Counted from the first letter of the stretch, positions 52,485 through 61,856 are shown. The stretch: 64,000 bases of DNA from Comamonadaceae bacterium PBBC2 (GCA_002255935.1 NKIO01000008.1:1-64000); one strand, 5' to 3'. The notes: generated by a model from the letters alone, not told the origin. Numbers and translations are program-made.

Positions 52485-53481
52485 GTCCGTCCGCACGTTG
52501 ACTGGGCTTGATCCACAGGCCCTGCCCGACGAAGTCCTGCGCTCTACCCAGCCGCTGGTACTCAAAGGCTTGGTGTCGCATTGGCCGATGGTGCAAGCTG
52601 CAAAGCAGTCGCCCAGTGCTGCCGCGCAGTACCTGCGCAGTTTCTACCGCGGAGCCATCGTCGAAGCGTTTTTTGGAGCGCCCCAGTTTGGCGGGCGGTT
52701 TTTCTACAACGATGACCTGACGGGTTTCAACTTTCATCCGGAGCGGCTCAAGCTGGACGCGGTTTTGGATGAAATCGACCGCTTTGCTCGGGATGCCCAA
52801 CCACCGGGTATCTATGTCGGCTCCACCACCGTGGAAACCTGCTTGCCGGGCTTTCGCGATCACAACGATGTGGACCTGGGCGACCGGCAAGCACTGGCCA
52901 GTGTCTGGATCGGAAACCGCACGCGCATTGCGGCGCACTATGACGCGCCCGACAACATCGCTTGCGTTGCAGCTGGGCATCGCCGGTTTACCTTGCTTCC
53001 TCCGGAGGCGCTGGAGAATCTGTATGTGGGTCCGTTGGACCTGACACCGGCAGGGCAACCCATCAGCCTGGTGGATTTTGCGAATCCGGATCTCAAGAAG
53101 TTCCCTAAATTCGAACAAGCTCTGCAGAGCGCCCAGGTGGCCGAAATGGAGCCAGGGGATGCGATCTTCGTTCCGAGTATGTGGTGGCACCACGTTGAAG
53201 CGCTGGATACGTTTAATGTGCTGGTGAATTACTGGTGGCGGCAGTCGCCCGACTATGTCGATCCCGCGATGAATGCCCTGATGCTGGCTCTCATGAGTGT
53301 GCGGGATTTGCCGGCCGAACAGCGCAAGGCCTGGGCCAATCTCTTTAACCACTATGTGTTTGAAGCCGACAGTGAAACCTCTGCCCATATTCCGCTAAAT
53401 GCGCGGCGTGCATTGGGTCCTATGGATGCGAATACGACACGCATGTTGCGGGCGCAACTACTCAAAAAATTGAACCGCTGA
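52468..53481 (+). CDS. Cupin_8/JmjC-like Fe(II) oxygenase family protein
   Basis: A 337-residue protein with the JmjC/cupin_8 double-stranded beta-helix. The metal-binding triad is readable: HxD at His157/Asp159 (AAHYDAPDNIACVAAGHRRF) and a distal His at 241 or 242 in FVPSMWWHHVEAL. GHRRFTLLPPEALENLYVG and EMEPGDAIFVPSMWWHHVE are family-typical. Probably a 2-oxoglutarate-dependent hydroxylase acting on a protein or small molecule. It overlaps sapC by 17 bases and is followed by halogenase 2 after 14 bases, so tight co-translation is implied. Confidence 0.85.
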   Translation: MLPIAKSVRTLTGLDPQALPDEVLRSTQPLVLKGLVSHWPMVQAAKQSPSAAAQYLRSFYRGAIVEAFFGAPQFGGRFFYNDDLTGFNFHPERLKLDAVLDEIDRFARDAQPPGIYVGSTTVETCLPGFRDHNDVDLGDRQALASVWIGNRTRIAAHYDAPDNIACVAAGHRRFTLLPPEALENLYVGPLDLTPAGQPISLVDFANPDLKKFPKFEQALQSAQVAEMEPGDAIFVPSMWWHHVEALDTFNVLVNYWWRQSPDYVDPAMNALMLALMSVRDLPAEQRKAWANLFNHYVFEADSETSAHIPLNARRALGPMDANTTRMLRAQLLKKLNR

Positions 53482-53495
53482 CAGGAGACAAAAAA

Positions 53496-55010
53496 TTGAA
53501 CAACACAGAGCAGACAGACGGGGACCGAAAGCCGGTGCGGCGCATCGTCATTGCCGGTGGTGGAACGGCGGGCTGGATGGTTGCAGCCCTGATGTCTAAG
53601 ACACTGGGCAAGTCGCTGGATATCAAGCTGGTGGAGTCGGACGAGATTGGCACCGTTGGAGTCGGTGAAGCCACTATTCCCACGTTGCTGACGTTCCATG
53701 AACTGCTCGAAGTGAACGAGCAGGAGTTCATGGTCGCTACCCAGGCCACGTTCAAGCTGGGTATCAGTTTTGAGAACTGGCGCAATGTCAACGAAGACTA
53801 CGTTCACTCCTTTGGAACTACCGGCACAGACCACTGGACGGCCGGGTTTCAGCACTTCTGGCGCAAGGGCAGGGAGCGTAACCTAGCCGGGGACTATGGA
53901 GACTATTGCCTGGAGCTGAAAGCTGCTTTGGCAAACCGCTTTGCACATTTACCGCGCAATGGCATGAACTACGCCTTCCATCTGGATGCCACCCTGTACG
54001 CCAAGTTTTTGCGCAAGTACAGCGAAGGCTTTGGCGTGAAGCGCATTGAGGGCAAGATTGTGGAGGTGAAGACCGACGCAAGCAGCGGCAATATTCAATC
54101 GATCAAGCTGGACTCCGGTGCCAACATCGAAGGCGATTTGTTCATCGATTGCACCGGCTTTCGCGGTTTGTTGATCGGGGAGACGCTGAAGGTCGAGTAC
54201 CAGGACTGGTCGCATTGGCTCTTCAACGACAGCGCCGCTGCGGTGCAGACGGAATCGGTGGGTGCGGCGCTGCCTTACACCCGCTCCATCGCCCACACTG
54301 CGGGTTGGCAGTGGCGCATTCCATTGCAGCATCGGGTTGGCAATGGTCTGGTCTACAGCAGCCGCTACATGGATGATGAGCAAGCCAAACAAACGCTGAT
54401 GGGCAACCTCCAGGGGCAAGCCCTGATGCAACCTCGGGTGTTGAAATTCAGACCCGGACAGCGCGAAAAGACGTGGCACAAAAACTGTGTCGCCATTGGT
54501 TTGTCCAGCGGCTTTATTGAGCCGTTGGAGTCCACCAGCATTCACCTGATCCAGCGCGGCATCATTCGCCTGATGCGCCTGTTCCCGGTGCGTGGCATTT
54601 GCCAGGCCGACGTCAATGAATACAACCAGCAAACGCTGGACGAGATTGAACACATCCGCGACTTTGTAGTGCTGCATTACAAAGTGACGAACCGTGCCGA
54701 CTCACCGTATTGGAATGCCTGCCGCACGATGGAGGTCCCTGCATCGCTACAGCACCGTATTGATTTATTCCGTGAGACGGGGCGCGTGTTCCGCATTGCC
54801 AGCGAGTTGTTTGCCGAGAACTCCTGGATTCAGGTGATGTTGGGCCAGGGCATCATGCCCAAGGAGCACCACCAGTCGGCCGACCTAATGGGCGACGCGG
54901 AGTTATCGCGCTTCCTGGGCGGGATCAAGTCCACCGTGGATCGAACGGTCGCGCAACTGCCCAGCCACCAAACCTATGTTCAACAATACTGCGGCGCAGC
55001 CAAGGTTTAA
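53496..55010 (+). CDS. Flavin-dependent tryptophan-halogenase-like protein 2
   Basis: 504 residues from TTG 53496, preceded by AGGAG at a spacing of 8. All family markers are intact: IAGGGTAGWMVAALM, VGVGEATIPTLLTFHELL, catalytic Lys87 in ATFKLGISFENW, the canonical WxWxIP as GWQWRIPLQHRVGNG, and FIEPLESTSIHLIQ. This suggests a competent FADH2-dependent halogenase, unlike protein 1. No flavin reductase gene is next to it. Free tryptophan is not necessarily the substrate; homologues from TonB-linked loci can act on indoles. The stop is 2 bases before the sugar-binding protein start. Confidence 0.88.
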   Translation: MNNTEQTDGDRKPVRRIVIAGGGTAGWMVAALMSKTLGKSLDIKLVESDEIGTVGVGEATIPTLLTFHELLEVNEQEFMVATQATFKLGISFENWRNVNEDYVHSFGTTGTDHWTAGFQHFWRKGRERNLAGDYGDYCLELKAALANRFAHLPRNGMNYAFHLDATLYAKFLRKYSEGFGVKRIEGKIVEVKTDASSGNIQSIKLDSGANIEGDLFIDCTGFRGLLIGETLKVEYQDWSHWLFNDSAAAVQTESVGAALPYTRSIAHTAGWQWRIPLQHRVGNGLVYSSRYMDDEQAKQTLMGNLQGQALMQPRVLKFRPGQREKTWHKNCVAIGLSSGFIEPLESTSIHLIQRGIIRLMRLFPVRGICQADVNEYNQQTLDEIEHIRDFVVLHYKVTNRADSPYWNACRTMEVPASLQHRIDLFRETGRVFRIASELFAENSWIQVMLGQGIMPKEHHQSADLMGDAELSRFLGGIKSTVDRTVAQLPSHQTYVQQYCGAAKV

Positions 55011-55012
55011 GC

Positions 55013-56287
55013 ATGCACAACAATCAGACGCAATTTGGCTTGAATCGCCGCACAGTGTTGGCCACCGGCGCCCTCGCTGCCGCAGGCGTACGCGCTCAGT
55101 CGCCCATCGTCATCAACGTCGCTGCATTCCCTTTGGTGGATGAAATCGCGCGGGCTGCGCTTCCGTTGTTTCGCAAACTGCACCCTAATGTCGAAGTCAG
55201 GATTCAAACCCGGCAATACCAGGATCACCACACGGCCATGACCACGGCCTTATCAACTTCTGGCAGCTTGCCTGATGTGATGGTGCTGGAGGCCAGTTTT
55301 TTAGGCCGGTTTTCTCAGGGCGGTGGGCTCGAAGATCTCAACAGTGAACCCTATGCCATCGGGCGTTTCAAGGATCGCATGGTGCCCTTCGCCTACCAGC
55401 AGGCCACCAACCGCAAAGGTGCGGTGGTGGGGATGCCCACCGACATTGGTCCAGGCACCTTGCTGTACCGCAAGGACATTCTGGATCGCGCAGGCGTAAG
55501 CGAGGAAGACTTGACCCGATCCTGGGACAGCTATGTGGCGGCTGGTGTGCGCATCAAGGCCAAAACGGGTGCCTATCTGATCGGTACGGTGCAAAGCGTT
55601 AAAGACATCCTGATCCGATCGGGCATACAACCCGGCGAGGGTCAATACTTTGACAAAGACTCCAACGTGCTGGTTACCTCGGACCGTTTTGTACGCGCTT
55701 TTGAAGTGGCCCGGGAAGCGCGCAGCAATAAGCTCGATGCGCGCAATACAGCCTGGTCTAACGAATGGGCCGAGGGTTTTAAGCGCGGCACCGTGGCCAC
55801 CGAAGTGACAGGTGCCTGGATGGTCGGACAGCTCAGCAATTGGGTTGCCCCAAAAACAACCGGCTTGTGGCGCGCTGCCGCCTTGCCCGAAGGCTCTACG
55901 GTGTCCTATGGTGGCTCGTTCTATGCCATTCCACGGCGCTCCGACCCCAGCCGCAAGGCGCTGGCCTGGGAGTTCATTCAATTCATGACCCTTGACCGCG
56001 ATCGCCAGCTGGAGGCATTCACCAAATACGACGCCTTCCCCGCCCTGCTGGATGCGCACAACGCGCCGTTTTTTGAGGAACCACTGGAGTTTTTGGGTGG
56101 GCAAAAGGCGCGCATTTTGTGGCGTGACACGGCCCGCAAGATCACCGCGGTACAGACGCACAAGCAAAGCCCGTTTGCTGACGAAGTCATCAATACCGAG
56201 CTGGACAAAGTGATGCTCAACGGCAAAAGTATTCGCACCGCCTTGGCCGATGCACAGCGCCTGCTGGAGCAGCGCGCACACCGCTAG
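55013..56287 (+). CDS. Sugar ABC transporter substrate-binding protein (CUT1 type)
   Basis: A 424-residue SBP_bac_1 protein with an N-terminal Arg-Arg export signal (LNRRTVLATGALAAAGVRAQ). Typical blocks are PDVMVLEASFLGRF, VVGMPTDIGPGTLLYRKDIL and SYGGSFYAIPRRSDPSRKAL. It delivers oligosaccharides to a MalFGK-type permease. The permeases and ATPase are encoded in the convergent minus-strand operon at 59.4-63.7 kb, not next to this gene. By context the ligand is a beta-gluco-oligosaccharide. Confidence 0.9.
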   Translation: MHNNQTQFGLNRRTVLATGALAAAGVRAQSPIVINVAAFPLVDEIARAALPLFRKLHPNVEVRIQTRQYQDHHTAMTTALSTSGSLPDVMVLEASFLGRFSQGGGLEDLNSEPYAIGRFKDRMVPFAYQQATNRKGAVVGMPTDIGPGTLLYRKDILDRAGVSEEDLTRSWDSYVAAGVRIKAKTGAYLIGTVQSVKDILIRSGIQPGEGQYFDKDSNVLVTSDRFVRAFEVAREARSNKLDARNTAWSNEWAEGFKRGTVATEVTGAWMVGQLSNWVAPKTTGLWRAAALPEGSTVSYGGSFYAIPRRSDPSRKALAWEFIQFMTLDRDRQLEAFTKYDAFPALLDAHNAPFFEEPLEFLGGQKARILWRDTARKITAVQTHKQSPFADEVINTELDKVMLNGKSIRTALADAQRLLEQRAHR

Positions 56288-56354
56288 ACCTCTTTCCATT
56301 TTTACCCCCCCACTTCAATCCACGGTGCGCCTGTCGGCGGCCAGAAAGCTCTCT

Positions 56355-57230
56355 ATGTCAAGATTCTCTTCTTCGTCCATTTGGCTCGCGCTATTGACCT
56401 TGACCGCCTGTGGCGGTGCTGGTGGTAGTACGCCCGCTATCCCAGAACCCACGACACCTGCACCTATGACCACAACACCCACCACGATTTCTGTGCCGTC
56501 TGACCATGTGCTGGTTTGGGCAGATGAGTTTGCAATCGATGGCCTGCCGGACGCCACCAAGTGGGTCCATGAAACGGGCCGAAATAAGGAGGGTTGGTAC
56601 AACAACGAGAAGCAGTATTACAGCGGCCCGCGTCTGGAGAATGCTCGCGTGCACGACGGCGTGCTCACCATCACCGCACGCAAGGAAGCCCGCTCGAACC
56701 AGGCCGACTGGGGAGGCCAAGCCTATTCGTCCACACGCCTGGCGACGCTGGGCAAGAAAGACTGGACCTACGGCTTTTTTGACATCCGGGCCAAGTTGCC
56801 CTGCGGCAAGGGTACGTGGCCAGCCATCTGGATGCTGGGCAGCCAAGGTACCTGGCCAGCCCAAGGCGAACTTGACATCATGGAATGGGTGGGGAGCCGT
56901 CCTGAGCGCATGTTTAGTACCGTGCACACCACCTCGGGTAGTGGCGGCAATGGAAAAGGCGCGGACACAGCGGTAGCGGATGCCTGCAACACGTTTCACA
57001 ACTACCAGATGTACTGGACGGCGCAAGAGATCAGTTTTGCAGTCGATGGCAAGGTGCACTTCACCTACAAAAACCCAGGCACTGGTTTGAACGCTTGGCC
57101 TTTTGACGCGCCGCAGTTCATGATTTTGAATGTGGCGATTGGCGGAGATTTGGGCGGTGCCATAGACGATGCCATTTTCCCGGTGCAGATGGATGTTGAA
57201 TACGTCCGTATTTACCAAAAAACCAAATGA
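56355..57230 (+). CDS. GH16 endo-beta-1,3-glucanase (laminarinase-like), lipoprotein
   Basis: 291 residues from ATG 56355. A lipoprotein signal with LTAC (Cys19) is followed by a Thr/Pro-rich linker (~25-47) and a GH16 domain: WYNNEKQYYS, YGFFDIRAKLP, WPAIWMLGSQG and the catalytic ExDxxE as GELDIMEWVG (Glu172 nucleophile, Asp174, Glu177 acid/base). It probably sits at the outer membrane and cuts beta-1,3-glucans to oligomers for the TonB receptor. It overlaps the deacetylase start by 4 bases (ATGA). The frame opens earlier at 56250, but that lacks a signal. Confidence 0.92.
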   Translation: MSRFSSSSIWLALLTLTACGGAGGSTPAIPEPTTPAPMTTTPTTISVPSDHVLVWADEFAIDGLPDATKWVHETGRNKEGWYNNEKQYYSGPRLENARVHDGVLTITARKEARSNQADWGGQAYSSTRLATLGKKDWTYGFFDIRAKLPCGKGTWPAIWMLGSQGTWPAQGELDIMEWVGSRPERMFSTVHTTSGSGGNGKGADTAVADACNTFHNYQMYWTAQEISFAVDGKVHFTYKNPGTGLNAWPFDAPQFMILNVAIGGDLGGAIDDAIFPVQMDVEYVRIYQKTK

Positions 57231-58066
57231 GGCGCGGTGTTTTCGCGCTGATCGCGGCCATTGCTGTTGCCACCCCCTGGGCTGTGGCTGCCCAGTCACC
57301 CCTGAAACCTTGGGTATGGCCCCACAAGGCCCGCGCCGCCGTCAGTCTGGCTTATGACGATGCGCTGAATTCGCAACTGGACTTTGCCATACCAGCCTTG
57401 AACCGACATGGCCTGAAAGCCAGTTTTTATCTCACCCTGGGCAGTGAAACCGTGAGCCAGCGCTTGGCGGACTGGAGAAAGGCGGCAGCGCAGGGCCACG
57501 AGCTGGGCAACCATACCCTGTTTCATCAGTGCTCGCGCTCGGCTCCCGACCGTGACTGGGTCAGCGTCGACAATGATCTGGACACCACCAGTGTGGGCCG
57601 CCTGGTGGCTCAGATTCGTGTCGGCAATACGTTATTGCACGCCATCGATGGCCAACGTGTGCGCACCTTCACAACGCCGTGTGGTGATTTGAATGCTGCG
57701 GGTGAGCCCTATCTGAAAGAAATTCAGGGTGACTTCGTTGCCATGAAGACCAAGTTTGGTGGCCTAGTGTCTGATATGAGCACACTCGACCCCCATGCCG
57801 TGGGTATTGAGGTGCCTTCAGACGTTTCAGGGCAACAATTGATTGCCTTGGTGCAACGTGCTGCGGCGGCTGGCACTATGGTGAATATTACGTTTCACGG
57901 TGTGGGCGGAGACCATCTATCGGTGTCCCGCCAAGCCCATGAAGAACTGCTGAAGTACTTGGCCAGCCACCGCGATATTTATTGGACGGACACCTTCATC
58001 CACATCATGCAATACGTGAAAGCCCAGCGCCTGAAAGCGCCGCCCGCTAGCTCACCACAAAAGTAG
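57227..58066 (+). CDS. Polysaccharide deacetylase-family protein (CE4-like), exported
   Basis: A 279-residue protein with a signal peptide (ALIAAIAVATPWAVAAQS). The CE4/NodB motifs are present in slightly changed form: AYDDA (Asp44/Asp45, for TFDDG), HxxxH as NHTLFH (His96, His100), and a C-terminal ITFHGVGGDH. The usual RxPxG third motif reads TTPCGD. Deacetylation of an acetylated glucan, or of chitin-like material, is possible; no family member with a fixed beta-glucan role is known to me. It converges on the GH30 gene and overlaps its 3' end by 20 bases. Confidence 0.8.
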   Translation: MRRGVFALIAAIAVATPWAVAAQSPLKPWVWPHKARAAVSLAYDDALNSQLDFAIPALNRHGLKASFYLTLGSETVSQRLADWRKAAAQGHELGNHTLFHQCSRSAPDRDWVSVDNDLDTTSVGRLVAQIRVGNTLLHAIDGQRVRTFTTPCGDLNAAGEPYLKEIQGDFVAMKTKFGGLVSDMSTLDPHAVGIEVPSDVSGQQLIALVQRAAAAGTMVNITFHGVGGDHLSVSRQAHEELLKYLASHRDIYWTDTFIHIMQYVKAQRLKAPPASSPQK

Positions 58067-59411
58067 CAATAGCCCGCGCCGGTAGGCTGGCCGCACAGTG
58101 GGCTTCTTGCACCCGCAGTGTGAAGGCAATGGCGTTCTCCGTGCGGTTCATCACCACCACCGCGGTGCTCCCATCCGGGTTCACAAACGCGGTAGTTTCC
58201 AGATCCTGGCGGCTGGCGGCGCACAGCACGCGGTGTGCGCCGGGCTTTACAAAGCGGCTGAAATGGCCGATGTAGGCAAAGGAGTTTTGGTGCTGCAGTG
58301 TGCCGGTGGCGCGGTCCGCCAAAATCGGCGCGCTGCACAGATTGCCCACGTGGTTAGGCCCACCGGTTTCGTCCAGCAACAAGTTCCAGTCAATCCAGCC
58401 GGTGGTCCAGCGGTTCAGATCATTGATCATGGAGCGGGCATAGCGCTCACCCAGCGCCCATGAGCCATGGTGCGGGCCACCTTCCTGGCAGCCTTCGGTG
58501 AACAGCAGCGCCTTGTCAGGCCAGGCATCGTGCACCAGTTGCACATGGTCAAAATGGTCTTCACCGTACCAGTGAAAGCCGCAGCCCCACACATACTGCG
58601 CAGCCTTGGGATCCGAATACACCACGCTGGCGCGCTCCACCATCAGATCGCGGTTGTGGTCCCAGATGACAATCTTGATATGCCCCAAGCCAGCTTGCGC
58701 TAGCGCAGGACCGAGGTGGTCGCGCACAAAGTCACGCTCTTCTTCGGCGGTGTAAATGCAGGAGTCCCAACGCTGCACGGCCATGGGCTCGTTTTGCACC
58801 GATACGCCCCACACCGGCACACCTTCAGCCTCGTATTCGTGTATGAAGCGCACAAAGCACTGGGCCCAGGCTGGCGCATAGGCTGGCAGCAGCTTGCCAC
58901 CGTGGTTCATCTCGCCATTGGACTTCATCCAGGCCGGTGGGCTCCAGGGCGACACCAGCAACTGCAGGGGCCGTGCGGACACCTTTTGTGCTGCCTTAAT
59001 AAAAGGCAGCAGCGCTTCGCGGTCCCGGTCAATGCTGAAGTGTTTCAAATCCACATCGCCCGCCACTTCGGTATGGGCATAGTTGCCCAGCGAGAAGTCG
59101 CAACTGTTCATGTGCACCCGGCACAGGCTGTAGCCATGGCCTTGCGTCGGGTGAAAGTAGTCTTTCAATACCTGGTCCGCCTGCGCTGTGGGCAGGGCCT
59201 TCCAAGTCACCGCAGAGGCCTCCGTAAATGCGGCGCCAAAGCCCAAGACTTCCTGAAACTTGCGGCTCGGGTTGACCAACACATGGGGCGGGTCCAACGG
59301 AGCTAGTGTGCTGCTGTCCAGCGTCAAAAGGGCTTGTGGCGCAAGGTGTGGCCCACTGTCTTTAGCGGTTAAAAAATGCTGAACAGCGGTACGGGTTGCG
59401 GAGGAGTTCAT
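58047..59411 (-). CDS. GH30 family glycoside hydrolase (beta-glucosylceramidase/glucanase type)
   Basis: A 454-residue protein: QEVLGFGAAFTEASAVTW, SPWSPPAWMKSNG, acid/base Glu208 in VSVQNEPMAVQRWDS, nucleophile Glu306 in LLFTEGCQEGG, and a C-terminal beta-sandwich. GH30 members hydrolyse beta-1,6- or beta-1,3-linked glucose or glucosylceramide. No signal peptide is present, so it acts in the cytoplasm on imported oligosaccharides, perhaps beta-1,6-branched ends (inference). Its start overlaps the ATPase stop by 4 bases. Last gene of the minus-strand operon. Confidence 0.9.
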   Translation of the reverse strand: MNSSATRTAVQHFLTAKDSGPHLAPQALLTLDSSTLAPLDPPHVLVNPSRKFQEVLGFGAAFTEASAVTWKALPTAQADQVLKDYFHPTQGHGYSLCRVHMNSCDFSLGNYAHTEVAGDVDLKHFSIDRDREALLPFIKAAQKVSARPLQLLVSPWSPPAWMKSNGEMNHGGKLLPAYAPAWAQCFVRFIHEYEAEGVPVWGVSVQNEPMAVQRWDSCIYTAEEERDFVRDHLGPALAQAGLGHIKIVIWDHNRDLMVERASVVYSDPKAAQYVWGCGFHWYGEDHFDHVQLVHDAWPDKALLFTEGCQEGGPHHGSWALGERYARSMINDLNRWTTGWIDWNLLLDETGGPNHVGNLCSAPILADRATGTLQHQNSFAYIGHFSRFVKPGAHRVLCAASRQDLETTAFVNPDGSTAVVVMNRTENAIAFTLRVQEAHCAASLPARAIATFVVS

Positions 59412-60481
59412 GCGAGTAAAAGTCCTTGGCTATCGAATGCCAGCGCCTTGGACGACGCATGGGGAGTGGCACCTGTGAGCAGACCGACGGCTTGCCCAGC
59501 GGCCAGTGCGCCTTCGTGGCTTGCAATCTTGGCAATCAGCAATGCCGCAATACCATCAACGCGCAAATGCACCATGGCCGAGTCTCCGAGTTGCTCCACC
59601 AGCTCGACCGTGGCGCGTACGCCCTGCTCGGGTGAGCCTACGCTGACATGCTCCGGGCGAATGCCGACGCGTCGCGCATCGGGGTGTGCGCTCTGGGTCA
59701 AACTCTTCCACAACTCCACGTGGGGCATGGGCGCTTTGCCCGCTTCGGGCCGGTCGATGAAGTTGATGCGGGGTGAACCGATGAAGCCCGCTACAAATTC
59801 GTTCGCGGGCCGACTGTACAGGTCCATAGGCCCGCCAATTTGCTCGATCTTGCCCTGGTTGAACACGGCAATGCGGTCGCCCATGGTCATGGCTTCCACC
59901 TGATCATGGGTCACGTAAATCATTGTGGTGCGCAGCTCTTTGTGCAGGCGTGACAGCTCAATGCGCATATTCACCCGCAGCGCTGCGTCCAGATTGGACA
60001 AAGGTTCATCAAACAAAAACACCTTGGGCTTGCGCACAATGGCGCGGCCAATGGCTACGCGCTGGCGTTGCCCGCCAGACAGCTCTTTGGGGTAGCGGCC
60101 AAGCAAATCGGTGATGCGCAAAATCTCCGCCGTACGCCCCACTTGTTCATTGCGCTGGGCCTTGGATACCCCGGCCATCTTGAGTGCGAAGCCCATGTTC
60201 TCCGCCACCGTCATGTGGGGGTACAGCGCGTAGCTTTGGAACACCATGGCGGCACCCCGGTCGGCGGGGCGCATGTCGTTGGCGCGCACGCCGTCGATCA
60301 GCAAGTCGCCGCCGGTAATGGTTTCCAGACCGGCAATCATGCGCAGTGTGGTGGACTTGCCGCAGCCCGAAGGCCCAACGAAGACGAGGAACTCGCCCTC
60401 AACCACATCCAGGTCAATGCCCCGGATGACTTCTATCGCGTCGTAGCTTTTGCGGATCGCCCGCAGTGATACCTGGCCCAT
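59408..60481 (-). CDS. Sugar ABC transporter ATP-binding protein (MsmK/UgpC-like)
   Basis: A 357-residue CUT1 ATPase: Walker A GPSGCGKST (36-44), Q-loop FQSYALYPHM, signature LSGGQRQRVAIGRA (134 on), Walker B VFLFDEP (154 on), H-loop YVTHDQVEAMTMGD, and a C-terminal TOBE/MalK-type regulatory domain. It energises the two permeases encoded upstream (61.9-63.7 kb) and presumably works with the binding protein at 55.0 kb. It starts 20 bases after the GH1 gene. Confidence 0.93.
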   Translation of the reverse strand: MGQVSLRAIRKSYDAIEVIRGIDLDVVEGEFLVFVGPSGCGKSTTLRMIAGLETITGGDLLIDGVRANDMRPADRGAAMVFQSYALYPHMTVAENMGFALKMAGVSKAQRNEQVGRTAEILRITDLLGRYPKELSGGQRQRVAIGRAIVRKPKVFLFDEPLSNLDAALRVNMRIELSRLHKELRTTMIYVTHDQVEAMTMGDRIAVFNQGKIEQIGGPMDLYSRPANEFVAGFIGSPRINFIDRPEAGKAPMPHVELWKSLTQSAHPDARRVGIRPEHVSVGSPEQGVRATVELVEQLGDSAMVHLRVDGIAALLIAKIASHEGALAAGQAVGLLTGATPHASSKALAFDSQGLLLA

Positions 60482-60500
60482 GGTGTGTCCTTATCGGGAA

Positions 60501-61856
60501 TTAGCGAGCAGCCGTGCGCTGTGATTGTGGTTGGCCCAGGAAGTCCCGGTACCAGCGTGCACTGTCCTTCAGGGTACGTACTTGGGTGGCGTAGTCCACA
60601 TGCACGATGCCAAAGCGCTTTTCGTAGCCGGACGCCCATTCAAAGTTGTCCATCAAACTCCACACCATATAGCCCTTCATGCGCACGCCCTGGCGTATGG
60701 CTTCGCCCACTGCGGCAATGTGGTTCTGGATATAACTGGTGCGGTCTTGGTCGTGCACGCGTCCGTCTTGCATAGCATCTTTGAAGGCACCGCCGTTCTC
60801 TGTTACATACAAGGGAGGCACTGCATAGTCGCGGTGCATACGCACCAGCAGCTCGGTCAAACCTTCGGGGTAGACCTCCCAGTTCATGTCGGTCACTTCC
60901 AACCCGGTGGAGCCCGCTTTCCACGAGTTGTCGGCACTGATCACGGAGCGCGAGTAGTAGTTCACGCCCAAGAAATCAATCGGTACCGCAATATTTTTCA
61001 GGTCGCCCGCTTCCATCTTGGGCGCGTCCTCGCCCAGGTGGTCCAGCACATCTTGCGGGTAGCTGGCCTTGAACAGCGGGTCCATGTACCAGCGCAATAG
61101 TTTGCCGTCTTCCAGTTGGGTCTTTGCTTTGTCGGCATCGCTATCCGTGGCCGGGTGCATAGGCGACAGATTCAACACAATCCCCAACGAGGCTTGACTG
61201 CGCTGCGCGCGCAGGGCTTGCACGGCCAAGCCGTGGCTGAGCAGCAAGTGATGCGACACCTGGGCTGCGGTAGCGCGGCTTTTGATGCCCGGGGCAAACA
61301 CGCCCGACTCGTGCCCCAGTACCGCCACCACCCAGGGTTCGTTGTGCGTGGCAATCGAAGCCAGACGGTCGCCCATGCGGGCCTGAATGCCCTCGGCGTA
61401 TTCCACAAAGCGGTGCACGGTGTCGCGGTGCGCCCAGCCGCCGTTGGCTTGCAGCGCGTCGGGCAGGTCCCAATGGTTCAGCGTCAGATACGGTTTGATG
61501 CCCTTTTCCACCAAGCGGTCCACCAGGCGTTCGTAAAAGTCGAGCCCCTTGTCATTCCAGGCACCGGCACCGGTGGGGCGTACCCGCGGCCACGAAATGG
61601 AGAAGCGGTAGGCGTCCACACCCAGGTCCGCAATCATGTCTAGATCCGAAGACCAGCGCGCGTAGTGCTCGCACGCAATGTCGCCATTGCTGTTGTCGGC
61701 AATTGCCCCCGGCTGGCGGCAAAAGCTGTCCCAGATAGAAGGGCCTTTGCCATCTTGCAAGGCAGCACCTTCGATTTGGAACGCACTGGTGGCAACACCC
61801 CACACAAAGCTGTCCGGAAATTGGGATTTGGTAAGGGGTGGCACGGGCGTGGTCAT
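60501..61856 (-). CDS. GH1 beta-glucosidase
   Basis: A 451-residue protein: FPDSFVWGVATSAFQIEGAA, DAYRFSISWPRVRP, acid/base Glu173 in ATHNEPWVVAVLGHESG, nucleophile Glu353 in PLYVTENGGAF, and WSLMDNFEWASGYEKRFGIV. No signal peptide, so it is cytoplasmic. It releases glucose from imported beta-gluco-oligosaccharides. It sits between the permease and ATPase genes of the same operon. Confidence 0.95.
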   Translation of the reverse strand: MTTPVPPLTKSQFPDSFVWGVATSAFQIEGAALQDGKGPSIWDSFCRQPGAIADNSNGDIACEHYARWSSDLDMIADLGVDAYRFSISWPRVRPTGAGAWNDKGLDFYERLVDRLVEKGIKPYLTLNHWDLPDALQANGGWAHRDTVHRFVEYAEGIQARMGDRLASIATHNEPWVVAVLGHESGVFAPGIKSRATAAQVSHHLLLSHGLAVQALRAQRSQASLGIVLNLSPMHPATDSDADKAKTQLEDGKLLRWYMDPLFKASYPQDVLDHLGEDAPKMEAGDLKNIAVPIDFLGVNYYSRSVISADNSWKAGSTGLEVTDMNWEVYPEGLTELLVRMHRDYAVPPLYVTENGGAFKDAMQDGRVHDQDRTSYIQNHIAAVGEAIRQGVRMKGYMVWSLMDNFEWASGYEKRFGIVHVDYATQVRTLKDSARWYRDFLGQPQSQRTAAR

